Shown in pieces: positions 20,977-33,140 of a stretch of 64,000 nt of DNA. The DNA comes from Ascaphus truei (Eukaryota; Chordata; Amphibia; Anura; Ascaphidae). The notes beneath the pieces are model-generated. The model was given only the letters and a program-made list of their open reading frames with translations, did not search any database and had not been told where the DNA came from. The position numbers and the translations under genes are program-made. Numbering within the stretch: the stretch's first letter is position 1; every line of letters starts with the position of its first letter. The stretch is taken from contig WSYH01000839.1 in the NCBI GenBank assembly GCA_036426205.1, positions 1-64,000 of the forward strand, written 5' to 3'.

Positions 20977-22938
20977 TGTGACAGGCTATAATAATACACC
21001 AAATAACTGGGTTGAACTGAACGAGGCTTAGATATAATAAAGTATATTTATTCCTTAAATAGGTGAACACAGCAAAATAGTACAGTAACAGGCAAGAAGT
21101 AGCACTTACTTGGGGGTGGGGAATGAGAAGTATCAAATAGCAATTCTCCAGCAATCAGGTACAATCAAGATGGTATAGAAGACAAAGGATATAGGGTTGA
21201 CCACAGTTTATATATCTTTTGTGACCCTATCCTTAACATTAAGTACAGGTGATTGGACAACAATTAACTGTATCCAATCTTTAACGTGGGAACACATTAT
21301 AATCCATGCCCCCCTGCTAGTTGGCTCATGCGCACTAGGACCCTGGGGTCTCATTTCTGTAGCCCCACATTTACATCAGAAATGCCAGCCAGTCTACCAA
21401 ATGGAATTTCTGGCAGGATACTCTTTGTTGGAAGGTGTTAAATGTGACACTCACAGACTGCTCTGGTTTGAGTCGTCTCCGCCCTCAGGTAAACAGTGAG
21501 AGCGACAAAATCCTTTGAACAACACTTAAGTCCTAGACATTGGGTCGCCTCTCTGACCATATGCTTCCTTGTATGCAAAGGAATTTCCTCTGGGTTTTAT
21601 CCCTGCCTTGGGATACAGTGTTATAGGTAAAATACAAACATATTAAAATATCCGGTTCCGTTGGGCCTAGCGGGTCCAAACTACCCAGATCTTAATGCCG
21701 GAACTGGGACACCATTGGGTCCGAGTTTCAGCCCGCTATGACCTTTGGAACCGGAGTTACACAAATACACCTTAAACCGTTTCCTATTTTAATACAAAAT
21801 ACTCCGCTGTAAATTAAATCACGGTTTTTCACTAAATCCCCATTGAAAATAACGGGCTCCGCCGCCATAGACTTTCAATGGCAAACTGCCGCCGTTGGCG
21901 GCTATGTGAATCTGCCGCCATAGACTTTCAACGGGGCATCGCCGCCGTTGAAGTCTATGGGATTTCTCCGCCATAGCCGGTCAATGGAAATTGTCCGCCA
22001 TTGGAGTCTATGGGAGAATTCTCGAACTTTCAAGGGGGTCTATACTCCGTCGGGTTGGTCCAAGAGGGTCAAGGATGGTTCTGCAGCCATGCCGGAGCAG
22101 TGCCTACAGATACCCCAAACCCTGGCCCTCAGGACCCTCCGGAACCGGAGGTATGGATTCATGGTTTTCAGCTTTTTACACTTAGTCGAATTCTTGAGCT
22201 GTTTCTGCCGCCGCCATTGGAACCTATGGTGCGACCCGCTCTCTCGGCACGACCCTTCTCGGGGGTCCAGGATACGGGGACCCGGTGGTGGTCGAGTGGG
22301 GGGAGGTCTAGGGACTAGGGGCAAAAAGAATTTTATTTCTGGGTGCCCTAGAACTGTAGATTCCCACACCACTTAACGTTGAACTTGACTAACAGTGATC
22401 AAAGCTCTCTTTTAGAAAAAGTATCCGCTTTGCGGTTTTGCGGTTTGGACGGCAGCCAACTCGTTCCTGGAAAGCGCCGTCGAGGAATTTCCATTGAAGT
22501 CAATGAGCCCATTGACTTACAATGGGAAACCGCCGCTCCTCCTCTCGGACGCCATCTTCTGGTCTTCGAGGGAAACAGGTCCAAAACAGCAAGATCCGCC
22601 ATTGAAATGCATGGAGCTCTAATGGCGACCTATGGGACTCTGCAAAATGGTGCCTGAAAAGGTGGGAAAATTACACAAAGGGCTATAATCACTAAAGAAC
22701 TATTAACCCTTGCACTCCCAGATGGATCCCAGTGTATGTGTGATGCAGACACCAATATAACCAGATATCACAATAAAGCATGGGGACAGGGGAATATACA
22801 TTTTCATGCTAAAACAAGGGTTAAATCACATTTCTGGACTGCAGCCCAGTTAACCCCTTGTCTCCCTGGTGAGGTCAGGGGATGGCCAAATGGGGTGCAA
22901 TCCCTTTAATACCGGGCCACCCCCTTTCTCCCTCTACA
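20977..22938 (-). mobile_element. LTR copy 2, full length (~1.96 kb)
   Basis: Bounded by TGTGACAGGC (20977) and CTCTACA (22938). Its two ends are homologous, in reverse orientation, to the ends of the LTR split by the L1 at 23250-34349. On the minus strand a TATA box (GATATATAAACTG, ~21206-21214), AATAAA (21052-21047) and the TGTCACA end are spaced ~150 and ~70 bp apart, as in a standard LTR. It contains a run of short palindromic CCGCCATAGACTTTCAATGG units at 21855-22010. Confidence 0.65.
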
Positions 22939-23249
22939 GCTTTTCTTTGGATCTGGGCAGTATGCAGCCTGGTCTGCAGAGGTGCCCCTTCACCATGGAC
23001 TTGGTTCACCAGGCACTGGGTGTGGGGCAGAGGGAGGCAAAGGAGAATGCCCGGCGGCCACGGTGGAGCCTGCTCAGCAGGATCTGGACTTCACTGTCCA
23101 CTGTGGCCAGGACAATGTACTGGACAATGCCGGAGGACAATTTTGCCAGGCCAATCCCTCAGGACTTATTGAGTGCTTCAAGGATGCCAGTGGTGTCCCA
23201 GTGCCAGGGGAGGCAGCTGGGGCACAAGGCACCCTTTGAGCAGGGGAGG
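22939..23249 (+). other. Possible internal 3' end of an LTR element with polypurine tract
   Basis: About 310 bp ending in AGGGGAGG immediately before a TG that starts the plus-strand LTR. This is the expected polypurine-tract position. The frame 22982-23239 ends just before the tract with TL and stop, and could be the tail of a pol-type ORF, but no motif is recognisable. Confidence 0.35.
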
Positions 23250-23523
23250 TGTCATGAGAGAGAGGATTTGGCCCGGGATAAAAGGGGTTACACCCCATTT
23301 GGCCACCCTGTACTCTCACCTGGGAAGCAAGGGGTTAACTGGACTGGGGTCCAGTAATGTGTTTTTGCCTTACTACAGCCATCCAACTGTTTATTCCCCT
23401 GTATAAATGTATTGTTTCTGTGCCAGTGTCTGCACCACACACACACTGAGACTTAAGGGGTTAATGAGCTACAGTTTAGGAAAATACAAATGTGTGGTGT
23501 CTTTTCAGAAATATCTGGGCTTC

Positions 23524-23537
23524 AAAAGGCTTGATTG
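23524..23537. repeat. L1 target-site duplication, 5' copy
   Basis: AAAAGGCTTGATTG here is repeated at 33457-33470 right after the L1 poly(A) tail. The nick context TTC/AAAA fits the known L1 endonuclease preference (TT/AAAA). This fixes the 5' end of the element at 23538. Confidence 0.85.
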
Positions 23538-25010
23538 GACACCAGAGAGGGAAGACGTGTGACAGGAGAGCTCTGTCTGGAAAGAACTATAAGGAGGGGA
23601 AAAAAGCTCAATAAAACCTCTCACAAAGCCAACGTTAGCTGGGGGAAAACCCTCTCCACCTACAGCGGGGCCCAGAACAACAGAACGGCGGATAGATTGA
23701 AGTTCACAATAACATTTGTCCAGGAGCCCTGAAAATCCAGCCGAGGCCCACAAAATGGCCGCCAAATAATAAACATTTCAGTAGCCCGAGCAGCAGGGAG
23801 TCAGTGGAGAGAGCAATCCCACAGCAGCCTGTGCAGGAATTAGGGTGAGCTGAGCTGTCCTCTGGGGTTGGAGAGCGCAGAGGCACCGGTTAGAGCGACT
23901 GCAGCAGCAGGGAGACCGGCCGGCTCAGACAGAGGTGCGCAGGCTATTAGAGCCGTAACAAAATGGCCACCGCTAGTCTGTAGGAGAGCAGAGAGAAGCA
24001 GAGGCAACTAACATAACCCGTGGCGCCGGTCTTCCACCCCCCGAGGGCACAGGCACAGCACTTACCTACTCACCAGTGCTCGGGTTGACGAGCAGCGAGC
24101 GCGGATGCGCATAATAGCACTGGAGCCCCAGACCCCCCTCGGGAGTGAGGCGAGCGCCACGCAGGAGATCTCCCCACCGGGTAAGCCTGCGGAGGCATCC
24201 TGCCCTGCCCCGTGCTGCGGGAGAGCTGCAGCTGATTTCCCCGTCTAGATAGTCTGCGGGGGCCTCCCGCTCTGTCCCGTTCTGCGTGACGGCCGCACCT
24301 GGTGTCGGGTCCCGGCGGCGGTGCAGGCGGGGGCCGTCTGCAGCGTGCGAGCCCGATCGCCAGGGGCTCTGGAAGTGAGGGCTCTCGGGGTGGTGGCGGC
24401 CGTTCGGGGAGCGGGGGGAGGAGAGAGCAGCCATCTTGCCCCTGGAACACTCGGAGGCTCCGGAAGGGACGAGGGCGAATCGGGGCCAACACAGGGCTGA
24501 GGGATCTCAACTGCTCCCCCCCCCCCCTCTACGCGGGCTCACTGGGAGGTGTGTGGACACCTCGGGGGTAGATCAGGGGGTACCCCGTTCTGGCCATTGA
24601 GCTACTACAACTCAGCCATAAAATGGCTGCCACAGGACCATAAGACACATGTGTGCTTGGACTGGCAGCTCATATCTCATGCCCCCCTGCCAAAAATCCC
24701 TACACCAAACAAAGGTCTGCAACAAAATAATAAAAAACTGCTCAAAATAAAAATACTATACAGTAGCAAGCACTCAGGAGAAAAGAATAATAAAAAAAAA
24801 ACAAAAAAACACATCCCCCAAAAGTAACGTTTTCCACCATTTAAAATAAAGCAAACGGCGTGTCCAGGACGCCGATGAGAATGGTCGGGTAGCAGAGGAG
24901 CTCCCCAGACCCAAGCATAAAAACTACAAAAGCAGCGCTTTCCCACCCCGCAAAATTTTTTTTTTTATCACAAAACAGTCTAAAGCCTAGAGGTAACCCT
25001 CAAGAGAGTA
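23538..25010 (+). promoter_or_regulatory. L1 5'UTR, GC/CpG-rich
   Basis: 1.47 kb before ORF1. The part 24050-24560 is CpG-rich with a GC-box-like CCGCCC/GGGCGG composition, as in promoter-bearing L1 5'UTRs. The last ~300 bp are A-rich. A 146-codon antisense frame (24510-24070) lies within it. The internal promoter is inferred by position and composition only. Confidence 0.55.
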
Positions 25011-26033
25011 ATGGCAGGCAAACAAAAAGCCCAATCAGGCCCAGGAATCTCCCGTTTCCTCTCCCCGTCTCAGCGGAGCTCGGAGGCTGCCACAAAAAGC
25101 CAAGATGGCGCCGGCCCCATACACTCACGCGGGACCAAGCAAACAGCAATGGAACGTGACCGCACAGAAACACCACCACCGCAGGACGCAGCTCTCACAC
25201 GGGACAACATGCAAGAGCTGATAGCATCAATGCTGAACAAGCTTCACGTCTCATTAAAAGCGGACCTTAAAGCTGCGGTCTCCGAATTGAAACAGGAGAT
25301 CTCCGGTCTCTCCGAACGCACCGCGGAGCTAGAGATTAAAATGGCCGACGCAACACAGGCCCAAGAGGACGCCGCAAACGAAATCTACCGACTGGGGGCC
25401 AAAGTGAGTAATCTCAAGGACCAGATAGAAGATCAGGAAAATCGAGATCGAAGACAAAATATCAGGATCAGAGGGATCCCCGAATCGGTCCTCCCAGCCC
25501 AGATCAAACCCTACCTATTGGCACTCTTTCAGTCAGTCTGCCCTGACCTTACTCCAAGTGACTTTGAAATGGACAGGGCGCATCGAGCTCTAGGACCAAG
25601 GTCGGGTGACCCCAACAGAGCTAGAGATGTGATTGCAAGGGTCCACCATTATTCAATAAAAGAGCAAATAATGGCGGCATGCCGCGCTCAGGAGCCTATC
25701 ACCCACAAAGACGACCATCTCCAAATATATAATGACTTGTCCAAACGCACGGTGTTCAGGAGAAAGGAGATGCAACCTCTAACTAAACTTCTGCGCGAAA
25801 AAGAAATCAAATATAAATGGGGTTTCCCATTTAAATTGCTGGTGCAAAAAAATGGGAAATACCACACCATCAGACACCCAGAAGATATGGCGCGCTTCGC
25901 CAAAACGGTGGGACTGAACCCGCCAGCAGAATGGGATGAGAACCCCTCCAGAGTCCAAGACCCGGACACACAAGACCTGCCAGTAAGAGCATCTGAAAGG
26001 CTTGCAGGACAAAGGCAAGGTCGAGTCAAGTGA
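25011..26033 (+). CDS. ORF1: L1 ORF1p (RNA-binding chaperone)
   Basis: 340 codons, intact. Residues 1-65 are a basic, Ser/Pro/Gln-rich disordered head. Residues ~66-140 are a heptad-rich coiled coil (LKAAVSELKQEISGLSERTA). The RRM begins at ~144 with NRDRRQNIRIRGIPES, and a C-terminal domain ends near residue 310 before an acidic/basic tail. Known L1 ORF1p trimerises through the coiled coil and coats L1 RNA in the RNP. The start ATG fits the full family architecture. The best-preserved protein in the window. Confidence 0.9.
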   Translation: MAGKQKAQSGPGISRFLSPSQRSSEAATKSQDGAGPIHSRGTKQTAMERDRTETPPPQDAALTRDNMQELIASMLNKLHVSLKADLKAAVSELKQEISGLSERTAELEIKMADATQAQEDAANEIYRLGAKVSNLKDQIEDQENRDRRQNIRIRGIPESVLPAQIKPYLLALFQSVCPDLTPSDFEMDRAHRALGPRSGDPNRARDVIARVHHYSIKEQIMAACRAQEPITHKDDHLQIYNDLSKRTVFRRKEMQPLTKLLREKEIKYKWGFPFKLLVQKNGKYHTIRHPEDMARFAKTVGLNPPAEWDENPSRVQDPDTQDLPVRASERLAGQRQGRVK

Positions 26034-29000
26034 AGACCCTGAAAACCCACCAAACAAGGTCATCACAAAACGTCTACCAGCCATAAAGTGAAAAAAGACG
26101 ACAGAAAGAGAAGAGAAAAAAGAAAGAATGAAATCAAAAAAATAATATGAATAAAAGGGGGAAAAAAAAGGAAGCGAAAAGAAAAGAGGGAAAAAAGAAA
26201 AAGAAAAAAAGACACAAAGAAAATGAAGCTGGAGTAGCATAAAAGAAGTATAAAAGAAAAAAAGACGAAAAAGAACTCGCACCCACACACGATAAAAATA
26301 CCTAACACAATTAAACAGGACCCTTATATTTAATATACCTACCAGACGTTGAGAATGGGGATTGTTCGCCCGATTTTGAGTGATTACCTTGATGATTAAC
26401 AAATTTGTTCAATTCTTAAGACAAGGTCTACCCGACAGTTCTAAAGCCAGCGATGGCTTCAGGACTGCACAGGATCATGCAGGCAGTGGGGGAAAAAAAC
26501 GGGTTCAAAAAGAAAAAAGAAAAAAGGAAAGAAGAAAAATAAAAGGGAAAGCAAAAAAAAAAAGAATACCCCCCTCCCCCAAGAGATCCACAGACCCGCC
26601 TGCTACCTGATTCCCAGCATCAGGGATGGTTGTTAATACAGCGGCAGGAGCGGATGACGTCGGGACGCGCGTGAGCGGAGGGTCGGGAGAGAAAGAGGGG
26701 GCAAGCATCTGGAAGGCAAAGCTTCCAACAGCACACGGAACAACAACAGCAAAGATGCCCCAACCCATGAAGAGGACGCACACACCGACAGCTCGACGCT
26801 GAGGCCTGATGAGATAATATGGAGCCAGGACCCGCGTCACGAGGAACACACGGAGCAGGATCTTTTTGCCCCTCCCTCCCTGGAGGCCCGACAATCGACC
26901 GGCCCTCACGGGAGCGGAGGAAGCGAGCACTCAAACGGGAACCCAGGACCTCTTGCGCGATCACCCCCCCCCCTATTTGTTTCCCCCTATCACCCCACCG
27001 TGGCTCAACGGTAACCGTGGTACTACTGCTATATAACACTGCGGGGATAGTAGACAGTCACAGTGTCGGAAACGGGAATCCAACCCCCATACATCCCCCC
27101 CCCGGGCAGGAAGACCTCCCCCCCCCCCCCACAACTTTGACACCCTGCCCCCCCCCCCAAGAGCCCCCATGAGACCCATATCGACATGAAAAGAACTTGA
27201 ACAATACAAAGATACCTTGGAGTACAACCCACACTATAACTCCAACCATGGGTCGCAGACATAAAACTCTAAAATAATGTCAGCAAAAAAGAAACAGGTG
27301 GATTCTAGGGGCTATATGTTCAAGTTACAAGTGAAAAAAAAAACAAAGAGGGGGATGAGGCAAGAATAAAGAAACAAAGCAACAAACAAAGAAGAAAAAA
27401 GCCCCAACACAGAGAAACAAACCCACGGAACAAAAATAAAAAAAACGCAGAACAGAGTAGAGAAAACAACACAAAAAAAAAAGATAAAAAAACAAAAAAA
27501 AGAAAAAAAGAAGTAGAAAAAAGGAAAAAAAGAAAAAACGACAGCGCAGAACCGGACACGAAAAAAGGACAGCGGCAAAAAACCAAAAGCCCCCGCACCC
27601 CAACCCACTCCCCCCCCCGACCGGCCCGGCCCACCCCACGCGCCCTGCCCCCCCCAACGCAAACGCCCCACCGGCCAGCCACCACCCCGGCTCCCCCCCA
27701 CCACCTGCGCCGTGCCCACCCCCAAAACCCGCCCACACGGCCCACCCCATATTCCTCCCCCCCCCACCCCCACCTTCCCTTCCCCCCCCACCACACCACC
27801 CCTCCTCACACAACCTTCCCACCCCCCCCCCCCCCCCACCACCATTCCCTCCCTCCCCCCAACCCCCCCCCCACCTTCCCTTCCCCACCCCCTCTCCCTC
27901 ATGCTGTAGCTGAGACAGACTGCTGCCCAAGACTTCATCTTAAATGTGTCAGACCACCTGACAAGAGTATTCAGATTTACATGTCAGGGTGAAATCATCA
28001 GGTTCTCATACAGATACTGCTGTATAGGTCATTGTAAGTCATTGACATGTTACCTACTGCGCATGGCGAAACAGGTCTACTACGCTGCATGCCTGGACCA
28101 CATCACGGTATAGGTTGGTCCAGGCTTGCTATAGTACACCTCAGGATCATAGTGCAGGAGGTATTAGTGCGATTGTGTTATGTTTCGTGTCAGACCCATA
28201 TTGTTATTTATGTCAAGGTAGATTTGATATATTATATGCCAGGATCGCATCGCTATGTTTGTAAAAACAGATCAGATGTATTGCATGCCATGACAATAAC
28301 GCTGTGTGGGTTAAAGCAGGTTTACTATGTTACCTATCAGGAACATTCTTCTGTATATGTCAATATAAGCTCAAAAGGATATTTGCATGGATCATACCGG
28401 TACGTCAGTTGCTATTGAGGTTCAGTGTTGCTGTCCGGATCCACACTGTCACCTATGTAATCACAGTTACAACATGTTACCGACTAAGAACATACTACAG
28501 CACATGCTACCACAGTACTGATATACCACCGTCTAGGGACGCATCACTAAGTAGGGAACGACAACTGTGACGAGATAAAATCACATGGGCGTTCCTACCC
28601 TCACCACCCGCCCCTGCGTTCCCCGCCCTTTATCGCCCCAGTGGAACACTGCCAACCGGCGCTAAGTAACCAACAGAGGAACATACACCTTATATACCTC
28701 ACCAAAATGGTAAAATTACCCGAGCCATACAGCTAGCATAAACGACTTCAACAACCACAACCTGAACATCTCTCCGGACGCACACCCTCCCTCTCTCCCC
28801 CTTACTTCACCCGCCTCCCCCCCCCCTTTTTTCACTACCCCCCCACACTACCCCCACCATACAAATAAAACACGACGCATTCCAAAACCAAAACATGACG
28901 ACAGAAAAGGGGAAAGCGCAACACACTAGCAACCTAGGGTCTGGACCCCTCGGTTGCACGCCGGTCACTGGTGCCGGAACCTCCCTAGATGGGCAAATCC

Positions 29001-29329
29001 GCCCAAATGCCGGCCTTCAATAGGTCTGGCAACACTATATTAGGACCTGAAAAGGCCCTAATCCTATCTGCTCTCTATCCGCTGACTCTGTCCCAGCGGA
29101 TCTTACTACCCACCCCCCTCCCCCTCCACCCCCCTCCCCTCCTACCCCCCTCCCCTCCCCCCCCTCCTTGGCAACACACAAACAACCACCAAAGAAAATA
29201 TAGACAAGACACACCCCTGCCCCACAAACAAAGCAGCTCTCGAAGTAATAAATCCCTAGGACACGAAAGCACGATCTCCCCCAGTGGGAAGGGTGAGATC
29301 CTGAGTCCCCAAGCCACAAAAAACTCACA
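26034..29329 (+). other. Exceptionally long L1 inter-ORF spacer (3.3 kb)
   Basis: Between ORF1 and ORF2 where L1s usually have tens to a few hundred bases. It comprises a purine/A-rich tract (26085-26275), a mixed part (26300-27300), an A-rich tract (27330-27560), an extreme C-rich tract (27590-27905), a ~700-bp average-composition stretch (27905-28600) and a second C-rich stretch (28780-29165). No ORF with recognisable motifs. The Gly- or Pro-rich ORFs here are composition artefacts. Confidence 0.75.
27590..27905. repeat. C-rich tract (G-quadruplex potential on minus strand)
   Basis: Dozens of C3-C10 runs separated by one to five bases. The complementary strand therefore satisfies G3+N1-7 quadruplex patterns many times over, and the plus strand could form i-motifs. 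A second, less dense tract is at 29105-29165. Confidence 0.85.
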
Positions 29330-32300
29330 ATGACATCCACAGCCCCAATAAAGATCTGTTCACTGAATGTTAAGGGACTACAAAATAATAGAAAACGGAG
29401 GCTTGCTCTCAACGACATGAAAAAAACAGGGGGAGACATCATATTCTTACAGGAGACCCACTTCACATCACAAGACCCCCCAAATTTATTCAAAAAAATA
29501 TTCCCGACATGCTTTTTTGCATCATTTAGTAGTAAGAAGAGGGGTGTGGCTATCCTTATCAGACAAGGCACCCCATTTAATCATGTCAGAACAACAATGG
29601 ATCCAGAGGGTAGATTCCTAATGGTATATGGCTCCCTAGCGGGCTCGGCAATCGTCCTGATCAATGTATACGCCCCAAACGAGAACCAAACAGAATTCTT
29701 ACAAACTGTTCTTGAGGGTGTTGACCCGGGATATCTGTCGTCGATGATAGTGGGAGGAGACTTAAATATGGTCTTAAACCCTACCGAGGACAGATCAACC
29801 ACCATGGGTCCCCACGTACAACCCACTCCCAGATCAAGGGGAAAAGGTTTAGGGAAATCCTGAGCGAATTCTCGCTGGTGGATGTCTGGAGAACCCAACA
29901 TCAGGGCCAGAGAGACTACACATTCTACTCAGCGCCTCACCAGACTTACTCTCGAATAGACCACTTTTTGACCACCAAAAATGTGATGGCGGCAGCCATA
30001 GAATCAGACATTGGCTCAATCACATGGTCAGACCATGCCCCGGTCACCTTGACTCTGTCAGTCCCCTTTGAAAAAACAACAACGTACACCTGGAGACTGA
30101 ACGATTCATTACTAAATCACCCAGAGATCGAGAGAGAAATCAGATCCTCACTTAAGGACTATTTCTCCTTCAACATGGGAACAGTCTCCTCTCCAGCAAT
30201 CCTATGGGAAGCCCATAAGGCAACTATCAGAGGGAAATTTATTTCCATCGCATCCCATAGGAAAAAAGCCCGCCAAACGCTAATCAAAGAACTCACAGAA
30301 AATATAAAAGCAATAGAGCAAGCTCATAAAGCAAATCCCTCAAAAAAAGTATACAAAACATTAATAGACGCTAGAACAAAACTTAGACAAACCCAACTGG
30401 AGGACGTTGAAAAGGCCCTCAAATGGACCAAACAACAATATTATGACAAAGGCAACAAGGCTGACAGACTCCTAGCCAGTAAATTAAGAGGGATACAAAA
30501 AAGATCCCAAATAACGGCGATCAAGAGTAGGTCTGGTGAGATTCAATACAGTGAAAGCAAGATTGCAGCGGAATTTACAAAATATTATACAGAACTATAC
30601 AACTTGAGAACTAAAAACGGCCGACCCGAACCGATAGCGTCAGAATCTATAACTCAATACTTAAATAAATGCCAACTCCCCTCACTGACGGAGGAGGAAA
30701 ACACAGTCCTCAACGCTGAGATCTCAAAAGAGGAACTGGAAGAGGCGGTCAAATCACTAAAGCTCACTAAGTCTCCTGGCCCTGACGGTTTCACAAATGT
30801 TTACTATAAAAGATTATTGCCAACCCTATCCACGCATCTGCTAAAAACATTCAACCATTTTATGGAAGGGAACCAAATCCCTCCAACAATGTCTCTAGCC
30901 AATTTGGCAATAATACATAAGGAAGGCAGAGACCCGATGCAATGTGGAAGCTACCGTCCAATCTCCCTCCTCAATAGTGATCTCAAACTATATAGCAAAA
31001 TTTTGGCAAATAGGTTAAATCCAATATTACCGAGGTTAATTAACATCGATCAAGTAGGATTTGTCGCGGGGAGACAAGCCTCTGACAACACCCGAAAAAT
31101 AATTAATATCATTGACCATGTTCACCTCACAGGCACCAAAGCACTCCTGTTAAGCCTGGACGCAGAGAAGGCGTTCGATAGAATAAACTGGCAATTCCTG
31201 GACCAGACTATGCGCAAATTTGGCTTTAAAGACGCATACTTAGAGGGGGTCCGTAGACTATATCAAAACCCGTCAGCTACAGTAAAACTACCAGGGGGCA
31301 ATAACCAGAGATTCGAGATAACAAATGGGACTCGACAGGGATGCCCCCTATCTCCTCTCCTCTTTGCGCTAACGATAGAACCACTAGCATCAGCAATAAG
31401 ACTCAATACAGACATCCAGGGAATAGAAATTGGAAATAGGCAGCATAAAATCTCCCTATTCGCGGATGATGTCATACTAACCCTCTCCAAACCCCAAATC
31501 TCCCTACCCAACCTTCAAAAAGAAGTCCGGGATTTTGGAAAATTCTCAGGATATAAAATAAATAATGACAAGTCAGAAGCCCTAAACTTAAGTCTGCCAG
31601 AGCCAGAGGTGAAACTCCTCAAACTAAACTTCAATTACCGTTGGAGCTCCTCTTGTATCAAATACTTGGGGGTTAAGATATCGAGGACCTACCAATCCCT
31701 ATACCAACATAACTATCCGACCTTATTCCATAAAATCAAACAAGACTTAGAAAAATGGGGAGGATATCAAATATCATGGATCGGGAGAATGATCTCGGTT
31801 AAAATGAACATACTCCCTAGATTATTATACTACTTCCAGACTCTCCCGGTCCACATCCCTGGCTCGGAACTGAAAAATATCCAAAACGAATCTTCCACTT
31901 TATTTGGCAAGGTAAAAAACCTAGAGTCCCTAGAACTGTTCTCTTGGCCTCAAGGGGGAGAGGAGGACTGGGAGTCCCAGACATTACAAAATACTACCTG
32001 GCTGCCCAATTGCGACAGGTGGTAGTCTGGAACGCAAACCCAAACCAATATTGCTGGCTGGATATAGAAACACAATATGCCGGAACGCCTTCATTCCCGG
32101 CCTGTCTCTGGTCCCTGAGCAAGGAGGACATGCAGAATAGCAAATTCAAATTAGGCCCAATGAGACACACATGGGAGACCTGGACGAAAAGCAAACTCAA
32201 ATACAAGCTCACAACTCCACAATCCCAATTTATACCGATTCACAAAAATCCGAAATTCCCACCTGGCTGTGAGCCCAGACAATTTGACCAATTTCAAACC

Positions 32301-33140
32301 AAAAACATCAAGGCGATTGCCGACCTCTTGAGCTTCGGGGAGTTCCTGAGCTACCAAAATCTACAAACCAAATATGAAATAGTAGGAATGAACGTATTCA
32401 AGTACTTACAAATTCGGCACTTTATCCAAACAATATCCCCAACATTGGAATTTCCCCCTCTCACAGGTTTCGAGCGGCTCTGCAGAGAAACAGCTCACCA
32501 GAAAGGTCTAATAACACAAATTTGTGCGGAGCTAGAGAAGGCTACAGAAGCCCCCACACATGACTATATGCTGCATTGGGCAGCAGAATTGGATATAGTT
32601 ATAGACCGAAAGGACTGGGAAAGTATTTGGGAAAATGCCTCAGGAACTTCCATATGTACCACAATCAAAGAAAATATTTACAAAATATTGTTCCGCTGGT
32701 ATCTTACCCCAGTCAGACTAAATCAAATCTACCCCCTGGCATCCGATCTTTGTTGGAGAGGCTGCGGTCAAAAGGGGGACATGGCCCACATTTGGTGGAC
32801 ATGTCCGGAAATTCGGAAATACTGGGAAACGACACAAAAATTAATAGAGGAGGTCACAGACCTCACAATACCTATTGAACCGCTGACCTACCTGCTGGCC
32901 AGGCCCTTAGACTATCTGGACCGACCGACAGGAAAATTAGTCTCCTTCATTCTTACGGCGGCTAGATGTGCGGTGGCTGCCGCCTGGAAGAAAGTGTCTC
33001 CCCCCTCAAAACAAACAATAATAAGAAGGGTGCAAGAAGTAATGGACATGGAGAGATTGTCTGCTTTCCTTAAGAGGTCTTCTACCTCATTCACTAATAT
33101 TTGGGACCCATGGCACACTCATATGGCGCTCCTACGGTGA
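29330..33140 (+). pseudogene. ORF2: L1 ORF2p endonuclease-RT, two frameshifts
   Basis: About 1270 codons in three frames. Frame 1 (29330-29863) has the AP endonuclease start with Asn13 (SLNVKGLQ), Glu42 (LQETHF) and GGDLNMVL. After a shift near 29836 the frame 29878-32025 has the endonuclease end (YSRIDHFL, WSDHAP), RT fingers (YRPISLLNSDLKLYSKILAN), SLDAEKAFDRINW, TRQGCPLSPLLFAL and the catalytic FADDV (Asp-Asp 31465-31470). A shift near 31885 leads to 31944-33140 with C-x3-C-x7-H-x4-C (CWRGCGQKGDMAHIWWTC). All catalytic residues are present. The known role is nicking target DNA and reverse-transcribing L1 RNA in cis. The two indels may be sequence errors. Confidence 0.85.

Noticed and set aside
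27312..27938. Gly-rich minus-strand ORFs of ~200 codons in the L1 spacer
   Set aside because: Caused by C-tract composition; three overlapping frames are open at once and show no domain.
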